A stretch of DNA of 64,000 bases, from contig NC_085921.1 in the NCBI RefSeq assembly GCF_035222485.1, forward strand, positions 2,976,001 through 3,040,000. The letters are read 5' to 3'. The stretch comes from Podospora pseudoanserina (taxonomy: Eukaryota > Ascomycota > Sordariomycetes > Sordariales > Podosporaceae). A program made the translations under genes and the position numbers. This document shows, in pieces, positions 1 to 10,107 of the stretch. Within the stretch, counting starts at the first letter, position 1. Each line of letters starts with the position of its first letter. The notes below the pieces were generated by a model. It was not told the origin of the DNA, did not search any database, and was given only the letters and a program-made list of their open reading frames with translations.

Positions 1-3000
1 GAGAACACTAAAGGCAAGACTTATCGTCAGACACCGGTCCTGTTGAACCGAGTAGACCCTGAAGATGAAGAGTGTAAGCAGAGGGCACAGAAGGAAAAAA
101 GGAAGAAGGAAGATGAACAGAAGAGGGGGGGGCAAGCGGAGAGAGACAAAGACGAGCAGAAGAAGAAGGAGTGGGATGACATGACGCGTATATACGATGA
201 GGCGCAGAGTACTTTACGGACGGAAACCGACAAGAGGAAAAGAGCGCCGGCCAACCAGGTCGTAGCCGAGTGGCCAAACAAGTTAAAAGCATGGGGAGCA
301 AAGTGGAACGAGACGACGGTAACAAGTAATAGCAATGAAACTGAGGAAGTCAAGAGGAAGGAGGCCAAAAGGAAGGAAGCCGCAAGGAAGGAGGCCGAGA
401 AGCAGGAGGTCGAGAAGCAGGCAACTGAGAAACAGGCAACTGAGAAGCAGGCAGCCGAGAGGCAGGCGGCCGAGAAGCAGAAGGCTGAGCAGCAGAAGGC
501 CGATAGACAGGCAGCCGAGAATGCAAACAGAGAGAGCTGGACTTCAGGCAATCCAGACAGTTCAGACGACAAGTCGGACGGTCCAGGCGGTGGAGGCGGT
601 GGACGAAATGGTGGAGGTGGCCGGAGAGATGCGCCTAAACGGAAGCGCAGGGAACACAAGTACCAGGGACCCAACAATACTGACTATCTGAATCTGGGAG
701 GGGACAGAATCATCAAGCAACTGAGAGACGCCCGTCAGCCTGTATTGGTCGTGGACAAGGATGTGCCTGCAACGGCGCCGGGCTCAGATGGCATATACAG
801 ACTCTTCGATCGGCTTCTCGACCTGCCTGAGGTTGCGATGTTTCCTACCGAAATCCATAGCAAGTTCCCCCCCCATACCTATCCGGGGAAGGAACGGATG
901 ACAAAAGACACATTCAATGCCTTTCGACATTACGAGCAGGCGCTGAGAGATATAAGGAATGGTCAGGCCATCCAAAAGGAAGGGATTGTGCCGCTGGCTC
1001 TGAGGCAGCTGGCTTCTCTGCAGGCCCATGTGCGAACCGGACTCCAAAGTTACTCTCGAGGGCTTTGGTTCGTGCTTCCCACCCCGTATGTGCTGGTCGT
1101 CCCCGAGCCTGGGAAGGCCGGCCCCCCTTTGGTACGGTTGGGAGAGTCCAGAGATCGAAATGACGGATTCTATTATTCCCGTGCTGAACACGAGGCGAGA
1201 TTCAAAAAGGCGGAATCAACTATTCATTTTGTTTACTGGGAAAAGACCAAGCACTGGGCCGTCATGTTTCGACATCCTCTACATGGACATGCCCTCTACG
1301 ACTCTGACGTTACATTTCAAGGCGACCGGCTGTCGACGCGACTGGAGGAAGCCGATGAGGCCATGAAAGCGTGGCTCGGTCATAACGAGATTGCGTTCGG
1401 CAAGAGCCTCCGGCCTAACCTTGTCAAAACTCGACCTTCTGCTTCCGAGAGCCACTGGGACAGCGGCCTCTTCGCGCTCCTCAACGTGGTCAGTCGGGTA
1501 CACTACCGCTGCTATGGCTGGCAGGGGCTGCCCTTACAAGTCTACCCGGAGCATACCAGTATCGCCCTCCGCCGCCGTCAAATCAGGGCCCTCCACAACC
1601 TTGTCGGTCTCCAAATGAGCGAAGGCATTGATACCACCAGAAACTACAAGTCGCCAACTCAACCGAGATTTGATTTTGTTGCCCACCCCCACTATCCGAC
1701 CCAGCGCTGGGACGGCAGAAACGAGAGAGACAATGCCATTGCCCTTCTACGGCCGCCAACTGCTTCAACCAAAAAGCCAGACCGACCGCAGTACAAAGAC
1801 CGTGGTCAGAATCCCAGACACCTAAAGCGCAAAAAGACCACAGACACAGCGGCCACGCTTGTTCGGGAGATTGGGAAAGGGGAGGGCCATGGTCCGGATG
1901 AGAATCAGCCGAGTCCGGAGACGGCGAGGTCGGGGGCGGAAGAGGTGGACGCCGTGGCGATGAGCCAGTTTGATGGCTCGAAGGAAAATATGACGACACT
2001 ACCCGAGTCTGAACTGGAAACTGCAAAGCTCCGGGCCGAAAATGTCAGGCTTCTGCAAATGATCGCAGCTGACGAGGAGGAGATCGCTCGATTGGACGTG
2101 ATCAACGACGCGTTCAAGAAAGAGGTCGTTGTGCTGCAAGCAGCGCTTGAGACTGAGAATATAAACGTCCTGGATGCAGGCTGGGCGACCGATCGGGGAA
2201 ACGAGATATTGAAGAAGACGAGGAAAAAGGCGGTAGAGTCGGTCACGCCCTTTGAGCTGTGGAGAGATAGGGAGTTTGGCCGTCCCGATAACCGAAAAGC
2301 CAAGAAAAAGGGCGAAGAGTACATCCTGTTGTTCGAGCAAGGCTTTGGTGATGTGCTGGACAAGCTCTTGGCCTTGGACGATGATAAGTTGAAGGCGTCC
2401 CTGCGCAGGTTCCGGGCCGAGGTCACCAAGGCAGAACAACCGAATGCTGCTGATGAGGATGTCTTCGGAGCCCAGCCAGCGGCCAAACCGGAAAGCAAAC
2501 CGCAAAAGCGACCTCCTGGCTCATATTATGTCACTGATAGAGCGACGGCAGCGACTAGCACAGCGAGTCGTCCAACAACAGCAATAACCTCCCGCACCAT
2601 TCCCGGGTCCAACATGAGGCCAGGTCTATCGACAATTGAGGAGAGCTCTTCCAGCCCTGCCGATGAAAGCTCAACGACAGCAGCCCAGCTGAGAATGCAA
2701 GGTCGACGATCGTCATCGGCTGGGGGTAGCGCAAAGCATGCCGAAATCTTGGACTTTGAAGAGTGGCTGCTAAGGGGAGGTGCCGTTCTGAGGGGAGGTG
2801 CTCGGCTGAGGGGCGGTCGTCCGCTAGGGCAAGTTATGGATGCCGACTACGAACTCAACTGGCGAGCCCGCCGATTAAAGTCGCTCCGGACGTTTTATGG
2901 CGAAATGGAGGCGAAAGACACGGAAAAGGGCGATGACGAAGGCGCTGCGTGGGCGAGGGATAGAATGGAAGATTGCGCAGATATGGAGATGTGCTGGATC

Positions 3001-4197
3001 GGTTGGAAGCACAAATCCGATGCCTTGCTCGAAGGCGAAAGACAAGCTAGTCTTTTTAGGAGTACGCCCATCGGCGTGGGCGAAAGACCGGACTGGTTCC
3101 CAGATGAGGTTGATGAGGATCTTGACCTTGATCTCTTGGACATGGAGACCAAAGGTAGCTTGAAAGCCTACGTCTCGGAGTACCATGAGAGGTTCAAGGG
3201 TTTGTTCCGGGTCTCGGGCGATAAGGCACGGCGCGGGTCAGTCAATGACACCGATTCACTGCTAGGCAAGACTGCGGCGGGTCGTCGACTGGGCAGTAGG
3301 ACCCCTCCTCATGGGGGAGGACCACATGCCACAGCGACTGCTTCACTGGGAGGAGGACGACAGACCACAGTTACTCCTTCTCAGGGAGGGAGACAACAGG
3401 CTACAGTGACTCCTCAAGGGCCACAAGTCGGTGGACGTGTAACGGGAGGGCAACAACCTACAGTAACTCCTCCAGGGCCCTCCGTCGGCGGGCGTATAAC
3501 GGCAGGAAGACGACCTACAGTCACTCCTCAAAGGTGGTCCGTGGGCGGGCGCATAGCGGTACGCCAGCCTACAGTAACCCCTCAAAGGCCCTCCGTCGGC
3601 AGGCGCATAGCGGGACGACAGCCTACAGCAACCCCTCCGGGCCCTACTCAAAGACGACCTGTCGGCACAGCCACGACAAAAACCCCCACGCCACCTCACC
3701 CTTTTGCGGGTTTCACCCGGACGGCACCAAGAGTAAAACCTGCCGTCCCAGGTCAGAGCTCCTCAACCGAAGTCTCGGAAGAGGAAGAGGGGAACAAGAT
3801 CGATACGACGCAGCAGTCCGTCGGCAGCACCACGCCCTCAATGCCGCCGCAGCCGGGGTCTCTACGGCACCTCTCCTTCCGACCTCGCCCGAGGATAGGG
3901 GGGGTGGTTCAGGGAGGGCGACGGTCGGGGCTCACACCGGATAGGACGGTCCATTGTGCGACTGGGGTGACGGTCATGGAGTATGATGATGACCCGAGCA
4001 CGCCGGTGTACGAGAGGTTTAGTGACGAGGAGGAGGAGGAGGAGGAGGAGGATGATGCTCCAGCGCCGCAGCAGATTGCGGGGAGGAAGAGGTCGATCGA
4101 TGAGACTGGGGAGGTGGTGGATCAAGGGGGGAGGAAGAGTCCCAAGAGGCCGAAGCCTACTGTGGAGGGGGGGTCTTCTGAGTCGGAGGAGCTTTAG
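1..4197 (+). CDS. Large disordered protein with a Ulp1-like (C48) domain lacking the catalytic Cys (5' end cut)
   Basis: The frame is open from base 1, so the gene begins left of the window; the first ATG inside is at 181. The visible part is about 1400 aa. Order: charged N-terminus; a Glu/Lys/Gln-rich coiled-coil stretch with repeats of the type EKQA (about 340-530); a Gly-rich spacer; a globular domain (about 660-1650); a second coiled coil; then a long disordered tail with about eight VTP-containing repeats (3330-3660) and an acidic run. The globular part resembles the Ulp1/SENP fold: His-Trp (His codon 1252), an Asp in YDSD (1300) and the segment HWDSGLF. In true C48 proteases this last segment is DCG, with a Gln six residues before the Cys. 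Here both positions are Ser (codons 1462 and 1444). Thus probably not an active cysteine protease; a SUMO-binding or structural role is only inference. The fold assignment rests on motif spacing and is moderately sure. Confidence 0.6.
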   Translation, partial: ENTKGKTYRQTPVLLNRVDPEDEECKQRAQKEKRKKEDEQKRGGQAERDKDEQKKKEWDDMTRIYDEAQSTLRTETDKRKRAPANQVVAEWPNKLKAWGAKWNETTVTSNSNETEEVKRKEAKRKEAARKEAEKQEVEKQATEKQATEKQAAERQAAEKQKAEQQKADRQAAENANRESWTSGNPDSSDDKSDGPGGGGGGRNGGGGRRDAPKRKRREHKYQGPNNTDYLNLGGDRIIKQLRDARQPVLVVDKDVPATAPGSDGIYRLFDRLLDLPEVAMFPTEIHSKFPPHTYPGKERMTKDTFNAFRHYEQALRDIRNGQAIQKEGIVPLALRQLASLQAHVRTGLQSYSRGLWFVLPTPYVLVVPEPGKAGPPLVRLGESRDRNDGFYYSRAEHEARFKKAESTIHFVYWEKTKHWAVMFRHPLHGHALYDSDVTFQGDRLSTRLEEADEAMKAWLGHNEIAFGKSLRPNLVKTRPSASESHWDSGLFALLNVVSRVHYRCYGWQGLPLQVYPEHTSIALRRRQIRALHNLVGLQMSEGIDTTRNYKSPTQPRFDFVAHPHYPTQRWDGRNERDNAIALLRPPTASTKKPDRPQYKDRGQNPRHLKRKKTTDTAATLVREIGKGEGHGPDENQPSPETARSGAEEVDAVAMSQFDGSKENMTTLPESELETAKLRAENVRLLQMIAADEEEIARLDVINDAFKKEVVVLQAALETENINVLDAGWATDRGNEILKKTRKKAVESVTPFELWRDREFGRPDNRKAKKKGEEYILLFEQGFGDVLDKLLALDDDKLKASLRRFRAEVTKAEQPNAADEDVFGAQPAAKPESKPQKRPPGSYYVTDRATAATSTASRPTTAITSRTIPGSNMRPGLSTIEESSSSPADESSTTAAQLRMQGRRSSSAGGSAKHAEILDFEEWLLRGGAVLRGGARLRGGRPLGQVMDADYELNWRARRLKSLRTFYGEMEAKDTEKGDDEGAAWARDRMEDCADMEMCWIGWKHKSDALLEGERQASLFRSTPIGVGERPDWFPDEVDEDLDLDLLDMETKGSLKAYVSEYHERFKGLFRVSGDKARRGSVNDTDSLLGKTAAGRRLGSRTPPHGGGPHATATASLGGGRQTTVTPSQGGRQQATVTPQGPQVGGRVTGGQQPTVTPPGPSVGGRITAGRRPTVTPQRWSVGGRIAVRQPTVTPQRPSVGRRIAGRQPTATPPGPTQRRPVGTATTKTPTPPHPFAGFTRTAPRVKPAVPGQSSSTEVSEEEEGNKIDTTQQSVGSTTPSMPPQPGSLRHLSFRPRPRIGGVVQGGRRSGLTPDRTVHCATGVTVMEYDDDPSTPVYERFSDEEEEEEEEDDAPAPQQIAGRKRSIDETGEVVDQGGRKSPKRPKPTVEGGSSESEEL

Positions 4198-4595
4198 GGA
4201 AACATGGGAGGATATTGATTGTTGGTTTAGTTTGTTTGGATATTTTGTCTTTTGGGGAAAAAGCCGTTTGGGGCTATTAGGACTTTTTCATGTGTTTGCC
4301 GCAGTTGTTTTTGTTTAGTATTTTGATAGGTTTTAGCGGGGAAAATGCATTTAGTATCTTTGCGCGGTGGTAACTATATGAGGTATATATTGTGACTTGG
4401 AAAAAGATTATTGTGATTTCTCTCGTTCTCGTCCCCTATAAATCCAGATAGACGGACGGTGAGTTGCAAACTGGACATTTTCATCACGCACGTGCGGTGG
4501 AGGGTTGCCACTGGGGTATTCAGGGGTAAGTAAACAAACATTTATTCAGGAGGTGCCAAGACATCTAGCGTGGTGGAGTTGAGAGTGGATCACGG

Positions 4596-4615
4596 AAAAA
4601 AGTAATCGCCAAAAA
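4596..4615 (-). terminator. Pol III terminator of the 5S gene
   Basis: On the minus strand a run of five T lies at the end of the RNA (4611-4615) and a run of six T follows 10 bases later (4596-4601), the usual simple Pol III stop plus back-up. Confidence 0.75.
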
Positions 4616-4733
4616 CATACAACACCAGGGATTCCCCAGTGGTCACCCACCTGAGTACTGATCTGGCGATTAGCTGTTTATCTAGGGGAGAGCGGACGGG
4701 ATCCCGAGCTTTCAGCTATCTATGGTCGTATGT
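4614..4733 (-). rRNA. 5S ribosomal RNA gene (dispersed copy)
   Basis: The minus strand reads ACATACGACCAT at the 5' end and TGTTGTATGTT at the 3' end, which pair as helix I of 5S rRNA. Length is 120 nt, as expected. In between are CTCGGGATCCCGTCCGCTCT and GGTGGGTGACCAC, which match the conserved loop and box C regions of filamentous-fungus 5S genes. Helix II is kept by different bases on both sides (AGCTG against CAGCT), so this is a variant isotype rather than a decayed copy. Single dispersed 5S genes, unlinked to the rDNA repeat, are normal in Pezizomycotina. It is transcribed by RNA polymerase III and has its own TATA box and T-run terminator. Confidence 0.93.
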
Positions 4734-4756
4734 GGTAGTGATAGTTCGATTGTGGG

Positions 4757-4762
4757 ATTATA
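4757..4762 (-). promoter_or_regulatory. TATA box of the 5S rRNA gene
   Basis: The minus strand carries TATAAT with its first T 29 bases before the 5S 5' end. Neurospora 5S genes need a TATA element at about -29, so spacing and sequence both fit. Confidence 0.7.
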
Positions 4763-5419
4763 TCTGCTCTGATTGTTGTAGGTGCTGGTTGCGTGAGTGG
4801 CGGTTGGCTTGGTTGGCAACAAGAAGAGGGGTGGGTATCATAAATGACGCATCGTTCTGACTTCGAGAATGAAAAGATGACTAATTTGCGTAGGTATCTG
4901 AGCGATCAATTTATACTACAATTGCATCACACGTCAAGGAGAGGGAACATGATTTTGAATGAAGAGAGTGACGATTAGTCTCATGACTCTTATGTAGTAA
5001 CCCTTCTTCAATAACCATGCCCAGATAAAGCGTCACGGAGGAAGAAATCGCTCCGTGTAAAAAATCCAGTAAGTCGCCCCAAACCTCCTCCCCATTGTCG
5101 TCCCAAACTCATTAGGCATTAACGTTGTTGCGCTGCGGTATCAAGTCCCTTTATAGCGCTTGAATCTGCCCAGAAAGCATAAAACCATTGCCCATCCGTC
5201 CAGGACCGTCTCCACTCATAAAGTCATCATCATGCTTCGCTCGAAGATCACGTCCCGGTGAAGCCTTGTAAACCCCTCGACTTTGCAAGTCCTCCCCTCC
5301 CTCCATTACCCCTCCCCCCCCCAGACTCATGAATCCATAAGCCATTAGCCATAAATCATAACCGTAACTTCCGCTGAAACCCAACTCGCCTTACATGGCG
5401 CTTATGACAGCTCAGATTC
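4763..5419. other. Intergenic, no gene seen
   Basis: Short frames on both strands have no recognisable protein features. The stretch at 5290-5320 is C/T-rich. Nothing else is supported here. Confidence 0.5.
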
Positions 5420-6730
5420 CCGCCTTAACTCACCCTCCCAGGCCCCTCCACCCAAGGTTCCCACCTCCCCGTTCGCCAGAAACTCCCCGGCTGACTCCCC
5501 CGACAGCAAGGATCAACCCCAAAGTAGACTTCCATGCCTCCAACCTCCCGATGAATAAAATAACCTCCTTCACCTTGCCTGCCTGCCCCCGATAGCTGCC
5601 CAAGATCCATTCAACAACAATCATCCTGTCATCCCCTGTGCCCTAGGTCTCGAATCTCACTCCACCATGCTTGCCTCTGCAACAGGGGAACCAACCTGTA
5701 GACAAAGCCAGCAAAATCGGCCGATCGGAGACTGATGAGCAACACCCTGGAATGACGCTCAGGAACCCTCATCTCGGGCGGCTCGGCGACTGTGCGGTTC
5801 CAGATACAGTTGTATCTGATTCCGTTGATGCTAAGGAATGGCGGGTTGTTGATGCGATCGCAAAGCCGTTCGGCACCGGCTCGGGAAAAGTTGATGATTG
5901 TTGCGGCCGCGTGGTGATACCCCTGAGTCGGAGAAGGGGGTCGAATACAGCATGTAAAGATGCGGTCGTCGAGCTCGGGAACGCTGAGGCAGATGGTATC
6001 GAGGAGAGTAGTCACGGTGATGTCTGGCGGGGGATGGGTCAAGTATAGGGATGAAGACTCATTCGGATCGATCGTGGCGGAGTGGTTATGGGGGTTGGTA
6101 AAGTCACCTTGGTAGTTTCACCGAAGGCAATCTCGGCTCGGCTGGCTGGTAAGAGGTGGTGTGTTCAGCCTGGTAAGACTGAGGGTTGGCCAGCAGGTCT
6201 AGCTGGTAGCTGGGAAGATGTGAAGCCTGGTAAAAATGATCGGTCAAGGGCTGGTCGTGCTGGTAGAATTGCTGAACGAAAGACTGCTCGGCGGTTGAAA
6301 AATGGTGTAATCTCGCTCTAGGGGTTCGTGAGGGTTGGAGATGGGATGGTCGAAGACAGAATCCCCGCATGGGGCGTGGCACCTCCAAAACAGCTACCAT
6401 CCGAGGAAACTGGTGACATCAGCGTATAGGGAGGGCTAGAATTGGGAGGGGTCCTAGGGTTTTCCTGATCAAACACTTGGGGCATGATGCTTCTAGACAA
6501 GTATATCTCTCTCCGATTGCTGGACTTGGCAGCCCTCTGCTTTGTTTGGCGAGGTTCAGCCCTTCCACTGGCAGCTTGAGCATTGTTGGAACTCTCTCCT
6601 TGCCCAAGTGCTGTTAGTCTTGACCTGGGTACCTATAAAGATGTTAGTTGACAAGAGGATGGCGTCCCATGAAACTTGTGTATTAACCTATCGGAATGTG
6701 CCGGGTCGGATTTCCTGGATTGTTCATCAT
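5420..6730 (-). pseudogene. Decayed gene for an RRM-like protein
   Basis: The minus strand holds a coherent protein trace spread over several frames. A likely start is the ATG at 6730 (N-terminus MMNNPGNPTRHIP). It is followed by a good intron at 6633-6687 (donor GTTAAT, branch CTAAC, acceptor TATAG). Then come a Pro/Ser/Tyr/Gln-rich disordered region (repeated SYQ) and an RRM-like domain at about 5720-6020 (AAATIINFSRAGAERLCDRI, then SINGIRYNCIWNR). A tail follows with LVPLLQRQAWWSEIRD and later VEWILGSYRGQAG. Reading the trace needs about four frame changes: after the intron, near 6330, near 6125 and near 5625. The last 150 bases also switch frame once. Either this is a recently lost gene or the assembly has indels. 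The domain call is by pattern only. Confidence 0.5.
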
Positions 6731-8143
6731 GTTGAAGGCTTTTCGGTTTTGCTTGAACGATATTGTGGAGGTGCAGTGCTATGGCTGCAGCCTAAATGAA
6801 GCTGTTGGATGGGTAGTGAGCCGTCAAGATGTGAACGAGATGCCGTGAAGGAGATGATGTGATGAGGATGATGTGACGGAGAGAGGGTGTGAAAGAGATG
6901 TGGAAGATGAGATGGGTTATGTAGTGTTGAGAGACTGGGTGTGAAGGTGTGAACAGAGGAGGCTTTGCTTTCAGAAACCTCGCTGGCTGGTTGGAGTCTA
7001 TTCCTCAAGAAGAATAGGAGATAGAATTCAAGCAAGTGATCAAATATACATCCTAGAAGCTCGAGATCTGTCGGTGCCACTCGAAGATGTTCACTGCCAA
7101 AGTGGGTCATGGTTGTGATATTCACCTTGGTGTTGAATACCTCAGTCTCTAACCCAGCCCGAACTCAAGAGCAACTTGCTCTCATTCAACGCGTTAACAA
7201 TAATACGTTCCAGCTGTAGGAGTCAGACCAAACTTCCGATGAACTCGCCCATGCTCACTGTGGGAGCAGCCTGTGGACCAACAATACAATTCGGATTGAG
7301 GCATTCAATTAATTGATGGAGCATGCTGATGAAGGGAATTCGAATTGTGGCGTTTTGGGACTTTGATAACAGTGTCCGTCAAATTTCACAGTGTCAGTAA
7401 AGACAATAGCATGTCGAGTGAGTATTGCTCAGGGTATTCAACGAGATGGCACTCGTAATTGGGTGAACAAGGGATATATCCAGAGGCCAAAGCCGTTGCC
7501 GAAGGCCATCATAGCTACTAGACACAAGCGGGTCTTCTCGAACAAGATCTTAACAAAACTGAACGCCACCACATACCTTGAATACATGTTCAAAACCTAA
7601 ACCAAAGTGCTGCTGGGCACGTTGAGGACCGAAAAATGGTGGCTGCTACGTTGGACAAAGGCATTCACAGACAGCGAAGATGCCTATAAGTAAATAGCCA
7701 TGGAATATCGATTAAAAACCTCAAAGGGCATTGTGAGTTAGCTCGACTGCCACGCACAAATGCGTGGGCTGAAACACGGTCCTCGATGAACACCGCACAT
7801 AGTGCAAGTAGCTCAATGCTGTTGTCTGTCAGTGATGATCAGATGAACTGTATATCATAGTTCAGGCGACAGCCCTGAAAAACTTTCGGACGAAAAAGGT
7901 ACCACCACAGATAAAAGAACCCCACAAAAAGTCGAATAGAAATGCTGAAACCCAAATGAATCGGATTGCAAATCATCAGCTTAGTGCTTGTTTCTTGGCG
8001 AGCCGCCGAATCTTGGCAGCAAAAGGGAGGGAGCAAAATGAATGTATCATTGTGCATCTATGATGAATACTAAGTCGTCATGAAAATTGATCATATGTGT
8101 GCTTGGTGAGATGCTAGGTAGGCCTGAAAATAAGCAACCCGTA
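6731..8143. other. Intergenic, no gene seen
   Basis: About 1.4 kb upstream of the decayed RRM gene and downstream of the membrane-protein gene. There are only short unrelated frames, no tRNA and no clear repeat. Part of it is probably promoter of the decayed gene. Confidence 0.5.
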
Positions 8144-9613
8144 TCAAATGAAATTGCCATGTCCACCATGCCCATCAGGTTCATGATGTATATCCCACGA
8201 GCCTGGAATGGTATGCACACTCGGACGCGGCGGTGCTGTCGTCGCCGGCGCTGGTGGTGGCGGCGGAGGTGGAGGAGCAGGCGCCGGTGGTGGAGATGGT
8301 GTAGTCGGAAAAGGCAGCTCACTCCCTGCTGCCGCGCTTAGGTTATTCTTCCTCCGATTCAATTTAACCGTCGTCGCAGGCCTCGGAGCATAAATCACCG
8401 TGTCCGGCGAAACCGGCCTCTTGCCCTTCCCCCCGGGCATCTCCTTCATCGGATCTGCCCTCTGCATCAAAGTAAGCGAGCTCGCCGTAAAATACGAATC
8501 AGAAGCCGACGCCCTCGGAACCAACAGCTCCTCCAACCTCTGACTATCCCTCTGCGGCGGTCCAATAGGACTCTCCGGTGTCGGCACACGACCCGGACGA
8601 CTCAGCTCAGGACTCTTCACCAGCGCCAGAACAGCCGGAGCAGGTGCCTGAAGGATATACCTCCTCACCCTTCCCATCTTCCCAGACCTCATCCTGCTTG
8701 GCAAGCTCGACCCACTGATATTAGACGCAGACTTTGACGGCATTTTCGGCCGATGGCTCTTGAATCCCGGGGGCGTCGCCCGTATAGTGCTTTCATCCGT
8801 TATGCCATCCCTCCCATCACCAGAAGTGCTGTATGATCCCCTTGCCTGCTTCTCATCGTACTCCTCCTCACTGTCAATCTCCTCATTCCTCGACGACATC
8901 CCCGGGATATCAAACGGCCTACTAGCCACATGCACCACAACCATTACCACACTCCCAAAAACCACCCCCAACGAACACGCAAACATATCCAGATTCAACC
9001 TCACCGTCCTATGCCCCCCTCCCCCATGGTATATCCCCACCGCAACGGCAATAATAGCACTGCTCCACATCACCACCGCCAACCGTATCACCACTCCAGC
9101 CCAGGCATGAAGCTGGTGCTTGAAGCTCGGGATGGGAGGGTCGAAGTTGAGGTAGAGGCTGTCGCCCTTCTTGGCGGCAAGGAAATGGAGGATGATGTAA
9201 AAGAAGGATAATAGCGACTGTTTGTCCCACCTTGTTAGCTACAGTCTCCTGGAGAGTGTCAAGAAATACTCACAGCAAACAGCACAAAGCTCTGCGTAAT
9301 TCCCACCCCTTCCCTCTTCAGATCCCCCGTGCTCCCAAATACAACCCCTGATAGCGACACCCCGATGGTACTCCCTATTCCCATCGCCACCAACGCCCCT
9401 AGCATCAGCCGAGGGAGCCATATCTCTGCCTTTGTTCTCGAGTGGTAGCTGTGGCTCTCGGTGTAGGATGCCCCGCCTCCTGGCAATAACGCCGGCATCC
9501 TTTCCTCGCTTTGACGCCTGTCTACTTTGACTTTGGGTCGATGATACGGCGATGATGCGTCGACGGCAAGGTTGCGCTGATGCCAGGCGTCGGAAGGGGA
9601 TCCAGTCCCTGCG
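8144..9613 (-). CDS. Multi-pass membrane protein with long proline-rich cytoplasmic tail
   Basis: Two exons are clear. The 5' one ends at 9274 with donor GTGAGT, the intron is 9218-9273 with a GCTAAC branch point, and the second runs from 9217 to the stop at 8144. The frame of the first exon is open up to a strong pyrimidine-rich acceptor (CCGCAG) at 9614, so a 5' exon probably exists that I could not place; an internal ATG lies at 9498. Four hydrophobic segments follow one another (around LGALVAMGIGSTIG, SFVLFASLLSFFYIILHFL, VVIRLAVVMWSSAIIAVAVG and FACSLGVVFGSVVMVVVHVA). They are followed by about 230 residues of disordered tail, ending in a run of prolines (8230-8300). It looks like a conserved fungal hypothetical membrane protein; I cannot name a family. 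Confidence 0.7.
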
Positions 9614-9980
9614 GAAAAAAGAAGAAAAAATACCCGTTAGAGTAATGAGAGCATGTAAAAAGATGAAGTATTTGCTGGGGGTGCGAAAGAAAACAGGAAC
9701 TAGAACGATGAGAGGGATAGCATGCAAAAAGTGTGGTCAATCATCCTACAAATCCTTCCACCAAAAAGAATGCCCCGCCACCAGAGCTGCCACAAAAAAA
9801 AAGAGCACATTCTCGATGACGGCGGAAGAGTATGCCAAAGAGGCTGGTGCCCCTCGAGCTGGATATCTGGCTGGAATGCGACGGATTGGGAAGCTGGAAA
9901 ACAGATGGGCTCCCACAAGCCCTAACCGAGAAACACATCCAGAGGAGCCACAGCTGGAATGTAAGTCTGACCTGAATTGA
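9552..9980 (+). CDS. Possible small basic protein with a CCHC zinc knuckle (doubtful)
   Basis: A plus-strand frame of up to 142 aa runs against the 5' part of the membrane-protein gene. It contains CKKCGQSSYKSFHQKECP, a C-x2-C-x8-H-x3-C arrangement like zinc knuckles seen in some transposon-linked and RNA-binding proteins. Near its end is a canonical plus-strand intron (GTAAGT at 9961 to TTTACTCCAG at 10000). Splicing it would make a stop codon straight away, so the protein would end two residues after EEPQ. It could be a remnant of an element or a real small gene; overlap with the opposite gene makes it doubtful. Confidence 0.22.
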   Translation: MMRRRQGCADARRRKGIQSLRKKEEKIPVRVMRACKKMKYLLGVRKKTGTRTMRGIACKKCGQSSYKSFHQKECPATRAATKKKSTFSMTAEEYAKEAGAPRAGYLAGMRRIGKLENRWAPTSPNRETHPEEPQLECKSDLN

Positions 9981-10107
9981 GCTGGCTATCTTTACTCCAG
10001 GAAAACAGAAGGAGTATCACAAATAGAAACAAAAAGGCAGGGATGTTGTAGAAATATGTCGTTATTCATTGTCCCCTTGCGCCCACAATCTTCTGCATAG
10101 AGCAAAG

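Noticed and set aside
3330-3660. Tandem DNA repeat as a mobile-element end
   Set aside because: The repeat follows the reading frame (VTP-type peptide repeat) and belongs to the disordered tail of the first gene.
4639-4860. Small plus-strand frame
   Set aside because: It is the complement of the 5S rRNA gene.
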